A DNA stretch of 64,000 nt from Tubulanus polymorphus (lineage: Eukaryota > Nemertea > Palaeonemertea > Tubulaniformes > Tubulanidae), in the NCBI RefSeq assembly GCF_964204645.1, contig NC_134035.1, positions 13,910,186 to 13,974,185 on the forward strand, given 5' to 3'. Below the pieces are notes generated by a model. It made no database searches. It saw only the letters and a program-made list of their open reading frames with translations, and had not been told where the DNA came from. Every line of letters starts with the position of its first letter. The stretch's first letter is position 1. A program made the position numbers and the translations under genes. Of the stretch, positions 39,429 through 51,016 are shown one piece after another.

Positions 39429-42400
39429 TCACCGAGGCATGCCAGAGCTATGAGTTGTTTGCTCATAGTGTTGTTCAGTCACTAGTTTAAGAACAGTCAT
39501 TAATTCGTCTGCTATCTCTGATGAATATTTATCCTGTGGATAATGACCTCCCTCCGTAAACGCTAAACATTTCCTGTATTTTCCCCCAGTGCTGACGATG
39601 CTGCTGCTGCTGCTGCTGTCAACTGTGTCGTTCATATCAGCAGAGATTTCATCTGAAACAATGTAATACATTTAAACAGATTTGAATTGACGGCTGCACA
39701 CCCTCAGCCTGTAGTCCACCCACCCTCAGCCTGTAGCCCGCACACCCTCAGCCTGTAGTCCACCCACCCTCAGCCTGTAGCCCGCACACCCTCAGCCTGT
39801 AGTCCGCACACCCTCAGCCTGTAGCCCGCATACCCTCAGCCCGCACACCCTCAGCCTGTAGTCCACCCACCCTCAGCCTGAAGCCCGCACACCCTCAGCC
39901 TGTAGTCCGCACACCCTCAGCCTGTAGCCTGCACACCCTCAGCCTGTAGTCCACACACCCTCAGCCTGTAGCCTGCACACCCTCAGCCTAGAGCCTGCAC
40001 ACCCTCAGCCTGTAGCCTGCACACCCTCAGCCTGTAGTCCACCCACCCTCAGCCTGTAGCCTGCACACCCTCAGCCTGAAGCCTGCACACCCTCAGCCTG
40101 TAGCCTGCACACCCTCAGCCTGTAGTCTGCACACCCTCAGCCTGTAGTCCACCCACCCTCAGCCTGTAGCCTGCACACCCTCAGCCTGTAGTCCACCCAC
40201 CCTCAGCCTGTAGCCCGCACACCCTCAGCCTGTAGTCCGCACACCCTCAGCCTGTAGCCTGCACACCCTCAGCCTGTAGTCCACCCACCCTCAGCCTGTA
40301 GCCTGCACACCATCAGCCTGTAGCCTGCACACCCTCAGCCTGAAGCCTGCACACCCTCAGCCTGAAGCCAGCAGACCCTCAGCCTGAAGCCCGCACACCC
40401 TCCAGACAAACACCATCTGATAAATAAAGTGTGTTTGATCTGATTTTCCAAGCAAACAGATAAAACATCTCTTCTGTCTGTAGGAGTCAGGCAAATAGAA
40501 CGTATAAATCATTGTGAAATGAAGGATGCTCGGGGTTGAGAAAACTATCAAGTGAAGACGAACAGTTCTTATAAGGTTGACAGTAATTTGACAGGGCAGG
40601 CTATTGCAGATAGTCTGAGGCGCAGATAGTCTTAGGGGCAAACAGTGTGAGGCGCAGACAGTGTGAGGGGCAGACAGTCTGAGGCGCAGACAGTGTGAGG
40701 GGCAAACAGTCTGAGGGGCAAACAGTGTGAGGCAGATTCCTGGCTCTGATTTCAGGGATAGAAATATTTTATTTACCTCGTTGAATGATAGTCGCTTTAC
40801 GATCGTAGACTCGAGTTTTTGATTGCGTTAAACCGACGTTGTTAAGAGTTTGTTGAATTTGTTCAGCTTCCGAATAGGGATCGTTTAAACTATAAACGGC
40901 TAATACTGGATGAGATAGAATTTCCATTGAATAATAGTACGCTCGAACCTAGCAGAGAAAATATACATTAATGATGAATGTTTCTAGAAATTACTGCTCA
41001 TCCCAGGAAAGTGATGTCGATAAAAACAAGTTAAAATGATTTCACAAACATTTTGAACGATTAAAAATTATTTGAGTTACATTTGACAAGGCGGCCACTT
41101 TTTATATAATTCACTTTTCCCTTCTGTCTGTTCCCTGACATGGATATTGTTTTCAATGAATTAATCTGCTGAGAATTCAATCAAGCCGTCAAACTTGTAA
41201 CCAATGATAGAAACTGTTTGACTCTATGTGCGATCAAACATCTGCCTGATTTTAAGCTTTTTTAAAGCAAAAATTCCCTAATTCATATTTTCCAGGCAAG
41301 CAGCGCCACCTTGTTGATGTAGATGAACCAAGATTGTACTTACATTATTGAATACAACAGCGGCTAAAGTACGCAGAGCCTGACCCCACATTGTTCTATC
41401 TGTACTCCGTAAAGCCATCACTGGACATTCATATTCTATATACTGCGAAACAAATGGTCTGAATTTTGGCGTATCCCACCACGAAGACAGACGCATCAAC
41501 TTCTGCTGTTCACCAAAATGTCTGTTAAATCAAACACACAACAGAAATAACAAATCCAGATTTCACTAAGTCGTAATTTATGCAAATTTCAGGGTTAGAT
41601 CCACAGCAGGGGCGAGACTTTTACAAGTCCATCCGATTTTATCTTCTTGAGTCCCCTTTTTCATTTTGTCAACATAAATAAATAATTGATGCTTTCAGTG
41701 CAGAAGTGCCCCTTAATATTGCTTTTTGGACATCGAAGTGCCTTTTGGGATGTGGAAAAAGTAGCCTCTGGATCTGCTTCTGAAATATGGCTGATTTTCC
41801 AATATAAGGCCTTTAGCACACAGAAACAAGTGGATAATTAGGTACTTACTGCGGTAGACTGATAGGTAATGGAGAGATCAGAGTGAGACTTTTAAACAGT
41901 TCCTCTTGAGGCGTGGCTAACATCAGATTCATAGCTATCACTGACGCCGTGCCCTGCCCTACTATCATATCAAAACTATAAAATAATGAAAAAATCTCTT
42001 GAACTATGAGATAAACAGGTTTATTTCCCCCCTCAACCCGCTGAGCACCACTCAGGATATTCATTAGGGGGTTCCCCTCAACCCGCTGAGCTCCACTCAG
42101 GATATTCATTAGGGGGTTCCCCTCAACCCGCTGAGCTCCACTCAGGATATTCATTAGGGGGTTCCCCTCAACCCGCTGAGCTCCACTCAGGATATTCATT
42201 AGGGGGTTCCCCTCAACCCGCTAAGCTCCACTCAGGATATTCATTAAGGGGTTCCCCTCAACCCGCTGAGCACCACACAGGATATTCATTAGGGGGTTCC
42301 CCTCAACCCGCTGAGCACCACACAGGATATTCATTAGGGGGTTCCCCTCAACCCGCTGAGCACCACACAGGATATTCATTAGGGGGTTCCCCTCAACCCG

Positions 42401-45064
42401 CTGAGCTCCACTCAGGATATTCATTAGGGGGTTCCCCTCACCCTGCTGAGCTCCACCCATCATATTTTTACTTAGTAAGTTTATTTTCCCTGATTCAGGG
42501 GTAGTGAAGTCAGTAGCTCAGTGAGATAAGGCGTGATGCTAATGCATCCACTATCAGTGCCGAGTGACAAATGGGTTCGAGTCCTGCCGGCTGTGAACAG
42601 TGTGCGGGCAACACAAAGTCACAAAGTCCGCCGTCCCGTCGTGAGGTTAAATGAATAATCCAATAGGGGTTAGTCTTGGGAAGATCCAAACAAGAAGCAT
42701 TGACTCTGCGTCTGGCTATTGAACCTGAATTGATGAGATCAGCGACTGATGGTTTATGTTTCTCAGAATCATTACCTGTTTTTACGTTTCATGTTTATCG
42801 CCGACAGGAAATCGATCACAAATTGAGTTTTTTCCTCCGTCGTTTGTCCGAATACATCTTCATCATCGGAGCTCGGTAACGCTGACCTAGTTACACCAAA
42901 CCCTACAATCATAATACAACTCTAATCATCGGAGCTCGGTAACACTGACCTAGTTACACCAAACCCTACAATCATAATACAACTCTAATCATCGGAGCTC
43001 GGTAACGCTGACCTAGTTACACCAAACCCTACAATCATAATACAACTCTAATCATCGGAGCTCGGTAACGCTGACCTAGTTACACCGAACCCTACAATCA
43101 TAATACAACTCTAATCATCGGAGCTCGGTAACGCTGACCTAGTTACACCGAACCCTACAATCATAATACAACTCTAATCATCGGAGCTCGGTAACACTGA
43201 CCTAGTTACACCAAACCCTACAATCATAATACAACTCTAATCATCGGAGCTCGGTAACACTGACCTAGTTACACCAAACCCTACAATCATAATACAACTC
43301 TAATCATCGGAGCTCGGTAACGCTGACCTAGTTACACCAAACCCTACAATCATAATACAACTCTAATCATCGGAGCTCGGTAACACTGACCTAGTTACAC
43401 CAAACCCTACAATCATAATACAACTCTAATCATCGGAGCTCGGTAACGCTGACCTAGTTACACCAAACCCTACAATCATAATACAACTCTAATCATCGGA
43501 GCTCGGTAACGCTGACCTAGTTACACCAAACCCTACAATCATAATACAACTCTAATCATCGGAGCTCGGTAACGCTGACCTAGTTACACCAAACCCTACA
43601 ATCATAATACAACTCTAATCATCGGAGCTCGGTAACGCTGACCTAGTTACACCAAACCCTACAATCATAATACAACTCTAATCATCGGAGCTCGGTAACG
43701 CTGACCTAGTTACACCGAACCCTACAATCATAATACAACTCTAATCATCGGAGCTCGGTAACGCTGACCTAGTTACACCGAACCCTACAATCATAATACA
43801 ACTCTAATCATCGGAGCTCGGTAACACTGACCTAGTTACACCAAACCCTACAATCATAATACAACTCTAATCATCGGAGCTCGGTAACGCTGACCTAGTT
43901 ACACCAAACCCTACAATCATAATACAACTCTAATCATCGGAGCTCGGTAACGCTGACCTAGTTACACCAAACCCTACAATCATAATACAACTCTAATCAT
44001 CGGAGCTCGGTAACGCTGACCTAGTTACACCAAACCCTACAATCATAATACAACTCTAATCATCGGAGCTCGGTAACGCTGACCTAGTTACACCGAACCC
44101 TACAATCATAATACAACTCTAATCATCGGAGCTCGGTAACGCTGACCTAGTTACACCGAACCCTACAATCATAATACAACTCTAATCATCGGAGCTCGGT
44201 AACGCTGACCTAGTTACACCAAACCCTACAATCATAATACAACTCTAATCATCGGAGCTCGGTAACGCTGACCTAGTTACACCAAACCCTACAATCATAA
44301 TACAACTCTAATCATCGGAGCTCGGTAACGCTGACCTAGTTACACCAAACCCTACAATCATAATACAACTCTAATCATCGGAGCTCGGTAACGCTGACCT
44401 AGTTACACCAAACCCTACAATCATAATACAACTCTAATCATTGATTTACCCATCCTTGCTTGCCAGGGTTTGACACACGCCAACACAAACCCTGGCCGCC
44501 GAGTTAAACCTAATATGACACCAACAATGATGACAATAGTATCCTAGCAACACCAAATACAGTGGAGCAAACCTGACCTGGAAAGTTGACGGCAATAACT
44601 CGAACTCCTCGGTCGACGAGCGGAGATATCAGAGGTAGGAAATCTCTATGGGAACCGGGAGTTCCGTGTAACAATAGAACAGTCGGCCCGTAGTGAACGG
44701 TACCCAGGGGTTTAGTATCGATGTAACCGACGCTGAATTTCATTCCGTCTAATTTCTCCAGCCACAATGAATCACATGTATCGACTAATGCGTATTGAAT
44801 CGGCCAATCACGGCACTCCGGTGCCTGTCCGATCTCTATCTTTACACTCCGTTCAACCGCGACGGGTTCAGACGACGACTTCCAGAATTTACTGAAAAAT
44901 CCTCCACCGAAATGTCTACTGCAGAGCAGCGCCCGACTGCTGTTAGGGCACAGACCGGGCGCGCCCCAGGGCAGCGACCCCCCTCCGACTGGAAATGTCT
45001 TGTAAGTTTTCTGTAGTGATTTTCGACATAAAAATCGAGTTGTTCTGGATAAATATTGGGCCAT
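39429..45064 (-). CDS. Alpha/beta-hydrolase-fold protein with altered nucleophile elbow
   Basis: Six exons, minus strand, phase-consistent, 437 aa: 45064-44578, 42902-42776, 41975-41850, 41521-41344, 40948-40777, 39652-39429. It starts MAQYLSRTTRFLCRKSLQ, an Arg-rich, acid-free N-terminus that could target mitochondria. The fold shows in the oxyanion-type LLLHGTPGSHRDF (~131-142), the strand VRVIAVNFPGFG, and acid and histidine positions in VYSLNDPY (Asp329) and TEGGHYPQDKY (His400). The elbow that normally reads GxSxG is VGQGTASV (211-217), with Gly where the serine should be. The protein may therefore lack hydrolase activity. It resembles the poorly known DUF1057-type hydrolases; that link is from memory of the HGTPGSH pattern and is tentative. 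Intron 1 is largely a 63-bp array that copies the exon 2 acceptor. Confidence 0.8.
39690..40410. repeat. 20-bp minisatellite (CACACCCTCAGCCTGTAGCC)
   Basis: About 35 copies, with CC(C/T)GCACAC and CCACCCAC variants, in the last intron of the hydrolase gene. A smaller related GC-rich tract (AGGCGCAGACAGTGTG units) is at 40610-40735. A CAGCCTGCAGTCTACAGCCTGC relative is at 37435-37505 in WDR76 intron 11. Confidence 0.93.
42018..42468. repeat. 45-bp minisatellite in hydrolase intron 2
   Basis: Ten copies of CCCTCAACCCGCTGAGCTCC, then ACTCAGGATATTCATTAGGGGGTTC. The frame is open on the minus strand because 45 is a multiple of three. It does not copy a splice junction. Confidence 0.95.
42505..42690 (+). 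mobile_element. tRNA-derived SINE
   Basis: The head reads GTAGCTCAGTGAGATAAGG (A-box-like) and then GGGTTCGAGTCCTGCCGGC (B box) about 55 bases on, which is the layout of an RNA polymerase III promoter in a tRNA-related SINE. The body continues with CGGGCAACACAAAGTC and GCCGTCCCGTCGTGAGG to about 42690. It sits in hydrolase intron 2 on the strand opposite the gene. An intact tRNA cloverleaf was not demonstrated. Confidence 0.7.
42866..44440 (-). repeat. 63-bp array copying the hydrolase exon 2 acceptor
   Basis: About 25 copies of a 63-bp unit. On the coding strand each reads TATGATTGTAG then GGTTTGGTGTAACTAGGTCA and on to CTCCGATGAT, which is the intron end, acceptor and first ~41 bases of exon 2 (true start 42902). 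Real exon 2 goes on GAAGATGTATTC. The other copies go on TAGAGTTG, which puts a stop codon in the exon's frame. Confidence 0.92.
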
Positions 45065-45608
45065 TATTGGTTTTGAATTGTCTCCTCGAGTAGTTTTTAC
45101 AACATCAGTTGATTTATTAACGTTTTATTCCGTGTATCGCGTTCCGGGGCATCTTCTTCAATGAACACCAATTCAATTCAATTTGACCGGCTCGTGCTGC
45201 CGCCTAGCGGCATCCGCATTAAACCGTGACGACGTTTCTCGGCTATACTTAGCACGACTGTGGATCCAAAATGGCGTCTTATTCTCGGTTCACTTCAAAA
45301 TAATGAGAATTTTGATACGAAATGTGAGTTTTGAGGCGAATAGAAAAGTGTAACAGCAGCGAAATACACAGCACTAGATACCTGCAGTAGTTCACACCAG
45401 TTATAGTAAAATAGTTTATTGTAAAATACTGATTTATTACTATTTATTACAGATTCATTTTCATCCCTCGCAGAAGATTTGTTTGTTCCTCTCTCTCTCC
45501 AGTCTCCTGCTGACTCTGCTGACTCAAGAAGAATAAGATTCAAACGTTGACTCATCATCAAAGATTCCTCTATTTCATTCACTGCTGCTGCTGCTGCTGG
45601 TTGAAAAG
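45065..45608. promoter_or_regulatory. Short divergent region hydrolase / tetraspanin
   Basis: Only 544 bases separate the two start codons, which face away from each other. It includes 5' untranslated sequence of both genes and a GCTGCCGCCTAGCGGCA palindrome at 45198-45214 that resembles the end of element A. No TATA box is clear. Confidence 0.65.
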
Positions 45609-48453
45609 ATGAAGTGTTCAACATTTAGATGCGCTATCGCTTGTTTTATAACATTCAATGTTATATTCTGGGTAAGTATCAGTATCAGTCAGTGTTGTTA
45701 GTTTACCTTTCAGTTCCCTGCAGCAGCAGCAGTTACAGTATGATGATGTTGTTTTTATGATTGTAGCTGATGGGCTGTGGTTTAGTAACTATGGGTATAT
45801 ATCTACACGTCAATAAAGGCCCGTATATGAGCGCCCTAGCGCCCGGGTTTAACTATCTCAGCGCCTCCACTATCATTCTCACTGCTGGTCTATTCAGTTT
45901 AATTATTGGATTCGTCGCTTGTTGTGGAGTTTTAGCAGACAGTAAATGTATGATGATGACAGTAAGTGAAACCTCTATATTTACCTCTTACTCCCTAACC
46001 TCCCTTACCTCTTACTCCCTAACCTCCTCACCTCTTACTCCCTAACCTCTTACTCCCTTACCTCTTACTCCCTCACCTCTTACTCTCTGACCTCCCTCAC
46101 CTCTTACTCCCTGACCTCCCACACCTTACTCCCTGACCTCTAACCTCCCACGCCTTACTCCCTGACCTCTAACCTCTGACCTGCCATACCTCTTACTCCC
46201 TGACCTCTGACCTGCCATACCTCTTACTCCCTGACCTCTGACCTGCCATACCTCTTACTCCCTGACCTCTGACCTGCCATACCTCTTACTCCCTGACCTC
46301 TGACCTGCCATACCTCTTACTCCCTGACCTCTGACCTGCCATACCTCTTACTCCCTGACCTCTGACCTGCCATACCTCTTACTCCCTGACCTCTGACCTG
46401 CCATACCTCTTACTCCCTGACCTCTGACCTGCCATACCTCTTACTTCCTAACCTCTAATCTCCTGCACCTCTGACATCTGACCTCCCACACCTCTTACTC
46501 TCTGACCTCCCACACCTCTTACTCCCTGACCTCTAACCTCTGACCTGCCATACCTCTTACTCCCTGACCTCTGACCTGCCATACCTCTTACTCCCTAACC
46601 TCTTACTCTCTGACCTCCCTCACCTCTTACTCCTTGACCTCCCACACCTCTTACTCCCTGACCTCTGACCTGCCATACCTCTTACTCCCTAACCTCTTAC
46701 TCTCTGACCTCCCTCACCTCTTACTCTCTGACCTCCCACACCTCTTACTCCCTGACCTCTGACTTGCCATACCTCTTACTCCCTCACCTCGTATCTCCTG
46801 CAGCTCTTACTCTCTGACCTCCCACACCTCTTACACTCTGACCTCCCACACCTCTGACTCCCTGACATCTAACCTCTCTCCTCTGACCTGACCTGCGACA
46901 CCTGAACACCATCTCCAATCTGATGTTAAGGACCTCCTCTCAAGCCTCATCTCCCTCTCTCCGAAATTCACTAATAGTTTGAATATATTTAGAACTGATA
47001 TGATTGAATATATTTGTTTTGTATTTCAGTATTTTCTGATCGTTTCTATTTGTATCATATTGGAAGTAATTTCTGGAGTTTTGGGCTTTGTTTACAGATA
47101 TCAGGTCAGTTAAACTACATTTCACACGATGTTTTATCATCAATGTTGACAATTAACTGTAAATCTTTCAAATCAAGTTGATTTCTGATTACTAATTACT
47201 GACTGTTTACTGATAACTGATTACTAATAACTGACTGTTTACTGATAACTGATTACTAATTACTGACTGATTACTGATTTTTCAGATTGAGAATTTAGTG
47301 AGTAAAGAACTAAAGTACAGCATACACACAATCTACCCGGCAGATCGACACAATGATTACAATGGATTACGAGGAATGTGGACTGATATTCAAACATCGG
47401 TAATTCATGCACGCCATCTATCTCTCTACTACCCTATACGCAATCTTTTGTTTATACTCTCAACAGTCGATCGGTCGGTTGTTTGATCTCTGGTTGAAAT
47501 GGTTTAATTAATTAATGTATTACAGTTGAAATGGTTTAATTATTGTATTACAGTTGAAATGGTTTAATTATTGTATTACAGTTGAAATGGTTTAATTAAT
47601 GTATTACAGTTGAAATGGTTTAATTATTGTATTACAGTTGAAATGGTTTAATTATTGTATTACAGTTGAAATGGTTTAATTATTGTATTACAGTTGAAAT
47701 GGTTTAATTAATGTATTACAGTTGAAATGGTTTAATTATTGTATTACAGTTGAAATGGTTTAATTAATGTATTACAGTTGAAATGGTTTAATTAATGTAT
47801 TACAGTTGAAATGGTTTAATTAATGTATTACAGTTGAAATGGTTTAATTATTGTATTACAGTTGAAATGGTTTCATTAATGTATTACAGTTGAAATGGTT
47901 TAATTATTGTATTACAGTTGAAATGTTGTGGTGTGAAGTCATATAAAGACTGGTATAATATAAACGCATGGCCCGGTAAGAAATTCGTACCTGATTCATG
48001 TTGTACATACGATCATTTAAACAAAGGATGCGGTCGCAATGGAGACAGCAGAGATTGGTATAAAAAGGTATAAAATCACTCGAATTTCACATTCACGGCT
48101 CTTACAAAACATGTTTCAATAAATCTATGTTTGATTTCAGCCTTGTTTGGATGAGATTGTCTACTGGGTTTCTAAACATCTCTATATTATTGGATTATTG
48201 AGTGTCACCTTTTTATCGGTGCAGGTAAGAATTCTCTACTCTCGTCCTCCGGGTCTAGTGTTTATACAGAATGAAACTATTGCATTGAGTTTCCCGATTA
48301 TTGTTCAATAATTGATTCCCCAGCGCTCTGTTATCGCTATGACGATCACTTGCCAGGGTTGGTGTTTATTTTATATTTCAGTTAGTGGGTGTTTCCATCT
48401 CGCTCATTTTGTATTTCCATTATAAACGCAAACGAAGGAATCGTAGGAGGTAA
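45609..48453 (+). CDS. Tetraspanin (250 aa)
   Basis: A four-pass plasma-membrane organiser that clusters partner proteins. The exact partner cannot be read from sequence. Seven exons, phase-consistent: 45609-45671, 45767-45961, 47030-47104, 47286-47399, 47918-48067, 48141-48224, 48382-48453. It starts MKCSTFRCAIACFITFNVIFW (membrane segment 1). Segment 2 is IILTAGLFSLIIGFVACCGV, and segment 3 is YFLIVSICIILEVISGVLGFVY. The large extracellular loop has the hallmark CCG (152-154), PDSCC (174-178) and further cysteines at ~187 and 201. Segment 4 is IGLLSVTFLSVQLVGVSISLI. The tail is short and basic (YKRKRRNRRR). Length is normal for the family. Exon 5, which encodes CCG, follows a 28-bp array that copies its own acceptor. 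Which tetraspanin subgroup it belongs to is not resolved. Confidence 0.93.
45985..46910. repeat. Tetraspanin intron 2 minisatellite (CCTCTTACTCCCTGACCTC)
   Basis: Repeats of 17-31 bp with a more regular block of 31-bp units (CTCTGACCTGCCATACCTCT type) at 46165-46440. They fill most of intron 2. Confidence 0.9.
47498..47930 (+). repeat. 28-bp array copying the tetraspanin exon 5 acceptor
   Basis: About 15 copies of a 28-bp unit TTGAAATGGTTTAATTATTG + TATTACAG. Each holds TATTACAG and then TTGAAATG, which is the acceptor and first eight bases of exon 5 (true start 47918, reading TTGAAATGTTGTGG). Any upstream acceptor leads quickly to a TAA. Confidence 0.9.
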
Positions 48454-50700
48454 GGTGGTCGAGGAGGAGCTGGTCAAACAGGGCAATCATCTCCAGGAAA
48501 CAGGTCGATTAATACCAGAAAACAGGTCGATTAATTTTTGGAAACAGGTCGATCAGTTCTAGGAACAGGTCGATTAATTCCAGGAAACAGGTCAAGCATT
48601 TAGTGCTTACACCTCCGGAAGAGACTTTTGAAATTAAGGGGATTAAAATCTCTGAAATTGTGACATTTTTTGCGATGGTGAAATTAATGATTGTTAAGTA
48701 TTGTTTGTTGTTTCAATTCTGTTTGACGAGTTGTGAACTCATGAATGTGAGTTATAAACTCATGAATATGAGTTATAAACTCATGAATGTGAGTTATAAA
48801 CTCATGATTATGAGTTGTAAACTCATGAATATTGTGTAAATTCTCTCTGATCTCATATAGCACACACATACAGTGAGATAGACTACTGTTCAACTTTTTC
48901 TGACCATAAATATGAAATATTTCACATCTTAGTTGGACAAATATTCATAGAACGCAGTTTACTGTATGTAGTGTAAACCTCACATGCCACTGTACGTGCT
49001 CAGTTTACTGTCTGTAGTGTAAACCTCACATGCCACTGTATGTGCTGCAGTGAATTTATGTAAATTCTTCGTTGCTCAAATTAATCTGAAAATTCATTAA
49101 TCAAAACCTGTAATAGCTTAAAATAGTTAATAGCAGTGTATAACTAATAATACGTGTTTAGAATTAGTTAATTATTTAACTATTGTGTAGTTATTTCACA
49201 GGCAACTCTACTACACTGTGGATCCTTCCACATGTGGCAAGTGACGATCCACTAGGTGTCGCTAGTAGTAAGTCAATCTCCAGTTGGAGAATTTATTGCG
49301 GTCACATATTTTACGTTAGTCAGATTGTTATATACACTATTTTTAGCTGATTAATTATTCTCAGGGTGACGGAAAAAACAACAACAAACGGCATTTACTG
49401 AATATAAACATTCTTTACAATTTACATTGTATATGTAACTATAGTTACAACGTAGCTACTTCTATCCATCGCGCATTAACTACTTTATATACAATGTATT
49501 TTATATTTAAACATATTTTTATACTTTATTTATGATAATACTATACACGATGTCGATGGAGGTGTGATTTATTGCTATATTTGTAATAATGTTCTCTGCT
49601 TTTATCTCGTAAAATCTCAAGCATTTCGTTTCTCGTATTTACACCCATTCCATCTCGATTTCTGAAACATTGATAAAAACATCTTATCTCCGAAATTCTT
49701 TGATATTTTTTCCGATTTTTTTAATCGTCTGATTACGATATATTTTTATTGTTCTTCACGCGTAGAAATTTCTTTGTGTTTGTTTTAATTGTGCAATAAA
49801 AATATAAACTGAATGTATTAAAAAATAAACAATAAGTTTCTAGTGTTATTTTACTCCGAGAGAGGGCGCCACGGGTGTTTGTATTCTTCATTGATGATTT
49901 CTCGCCGAAGGAACAAAGTGGAATTAGCTATGACTATGTTTTTTTGATGAAAAAATTATCATTTGGAAAATGTCTATGAATTCATTCTGTTTTTAATAAC
50001 TAATTAGTTGGAAACAAAAGTTTTTGCTAAACGATTATGTTACCTAAGATATGGAAATATTACTAAGAATTCATTACGGATCTGTAAGCATTATGGTTCA
50101 TTAGAATTAGGCGCTTACAGTGGTCCTAATTGTACGTTAAGGAATAATAAGGAAATTTAAATTCCGGCGCTGAAAATACACAACTATTTTAGTTCACAGA
50201 AATTCCGCTAACGTAATTCATAGGGGCAGCACTATACGGTTGAGATCTAACCCAGCCTCGCCATTTTACTGTGGCATGCGAGTAATATAGATAATTTTCA
50301 AGTTAAATTTCATTCATTACACAATATTTGTTTGCTTTGAATAGATGATTTTGACAACGACCAATCTTTATTGGAGGAGAACTTGCTTATGAAGTCAAAT
50401 TTTAACCCATTTCTGATCGAACTCTTTGCTTAGCGGAATGTACTACCGTACGGTAATGCGGCACATTCGCATGCCATAGGAAGCAATCAGAGCAAATTAA
50501 ATTTTATTGTTCATGATAAGATAAAAACCCACTATTTACAAATTAAAAGAAATCTAAAATCGAGAATTTATTAATTGAAACAAATCTAAAATATAAGAAC
50601 ACAACGTTTCGATCATCGTCAGGTGTGACGCACTTTCCTCGGATCTCAGCAAATGAATTACACTTGTCAGACACGTTTCTCCCAGAATTCAGTTGATTGT
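48454..50700. other. Tetraspanin 3' flank and intergenic DNA
   Basis: GGAACAGGTCGATTAATT-type repeats are at 48490-48595. A 22-bp palindromic repeat (AACTCATGAATGTGAGTTAT) is at 48730-48835. A direct repeat GTGTAAACCTCACATGCCAC lies near 48970 and 49017. AATAAA at 49795-49800 is a possible distal polyadenylation site. A diverged element A copy lies near 50186-50470 (TTAGTTCACAGAAATTCCGC and CCGTACGGTAATGCGGCAC ends). No coding exon is seen. Confidence 0.5.
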
Positions 50701-50717
50701 CACGTGCTTTGGCTTTT

Positions 50718-51016
50718 CAGCGGCGGATCCAGGGGGTGCACAGGGGGCACGTGCACCCCCCCTTAAGTCCTCGCTGATTTTTTTTTTCGTGAGAACGAAG
50801 ACAAGCTTGTGAAAAATCCCTGAAAATGCGTAAACTGATGTCGTTGTTCACAATGACCAGAACACTATTTTACGGCAGTCTTACATCATCATGTCGTTTC
50901 ATACTCTAATCGTGCGCAGAACGCGTCTCCACGCATCTAATTTAAAAACTTTTACCCTAGACCCCCTACTTGGATTTGTGCACCCCCCACCCCATGGAAT
51001 CCTGGATCCGCCGCTG
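50718..51016. mobile_element. 299-bp transposon-like element with CAGCGGCGGATCCAGG ends
   Basis: The left end CAGCGGCGGATCCAGG and the right end CCTGGATCCGCCGCTG are exact inverted copies (16 bp). The next inner blocks, GGGTGCACAGGGGGCACGTG and GTGCACCCCCCACCCC, extend the inverted match. CTTTT occurs directly outside each end, a possible target-site duplication. No transposase is encoded, so it is non-autonomous. The ends look hAT-like, but that is a tentative assignment because the duplication seen is five rather than eight bases. Confidence 0.82.

Noticed and set aside
42505-42690. Functional tRNA gene
   Set aside because: A and B boxes are present but the sequence continues into a SINE-like body and a full cloverleaf could not be drawn.
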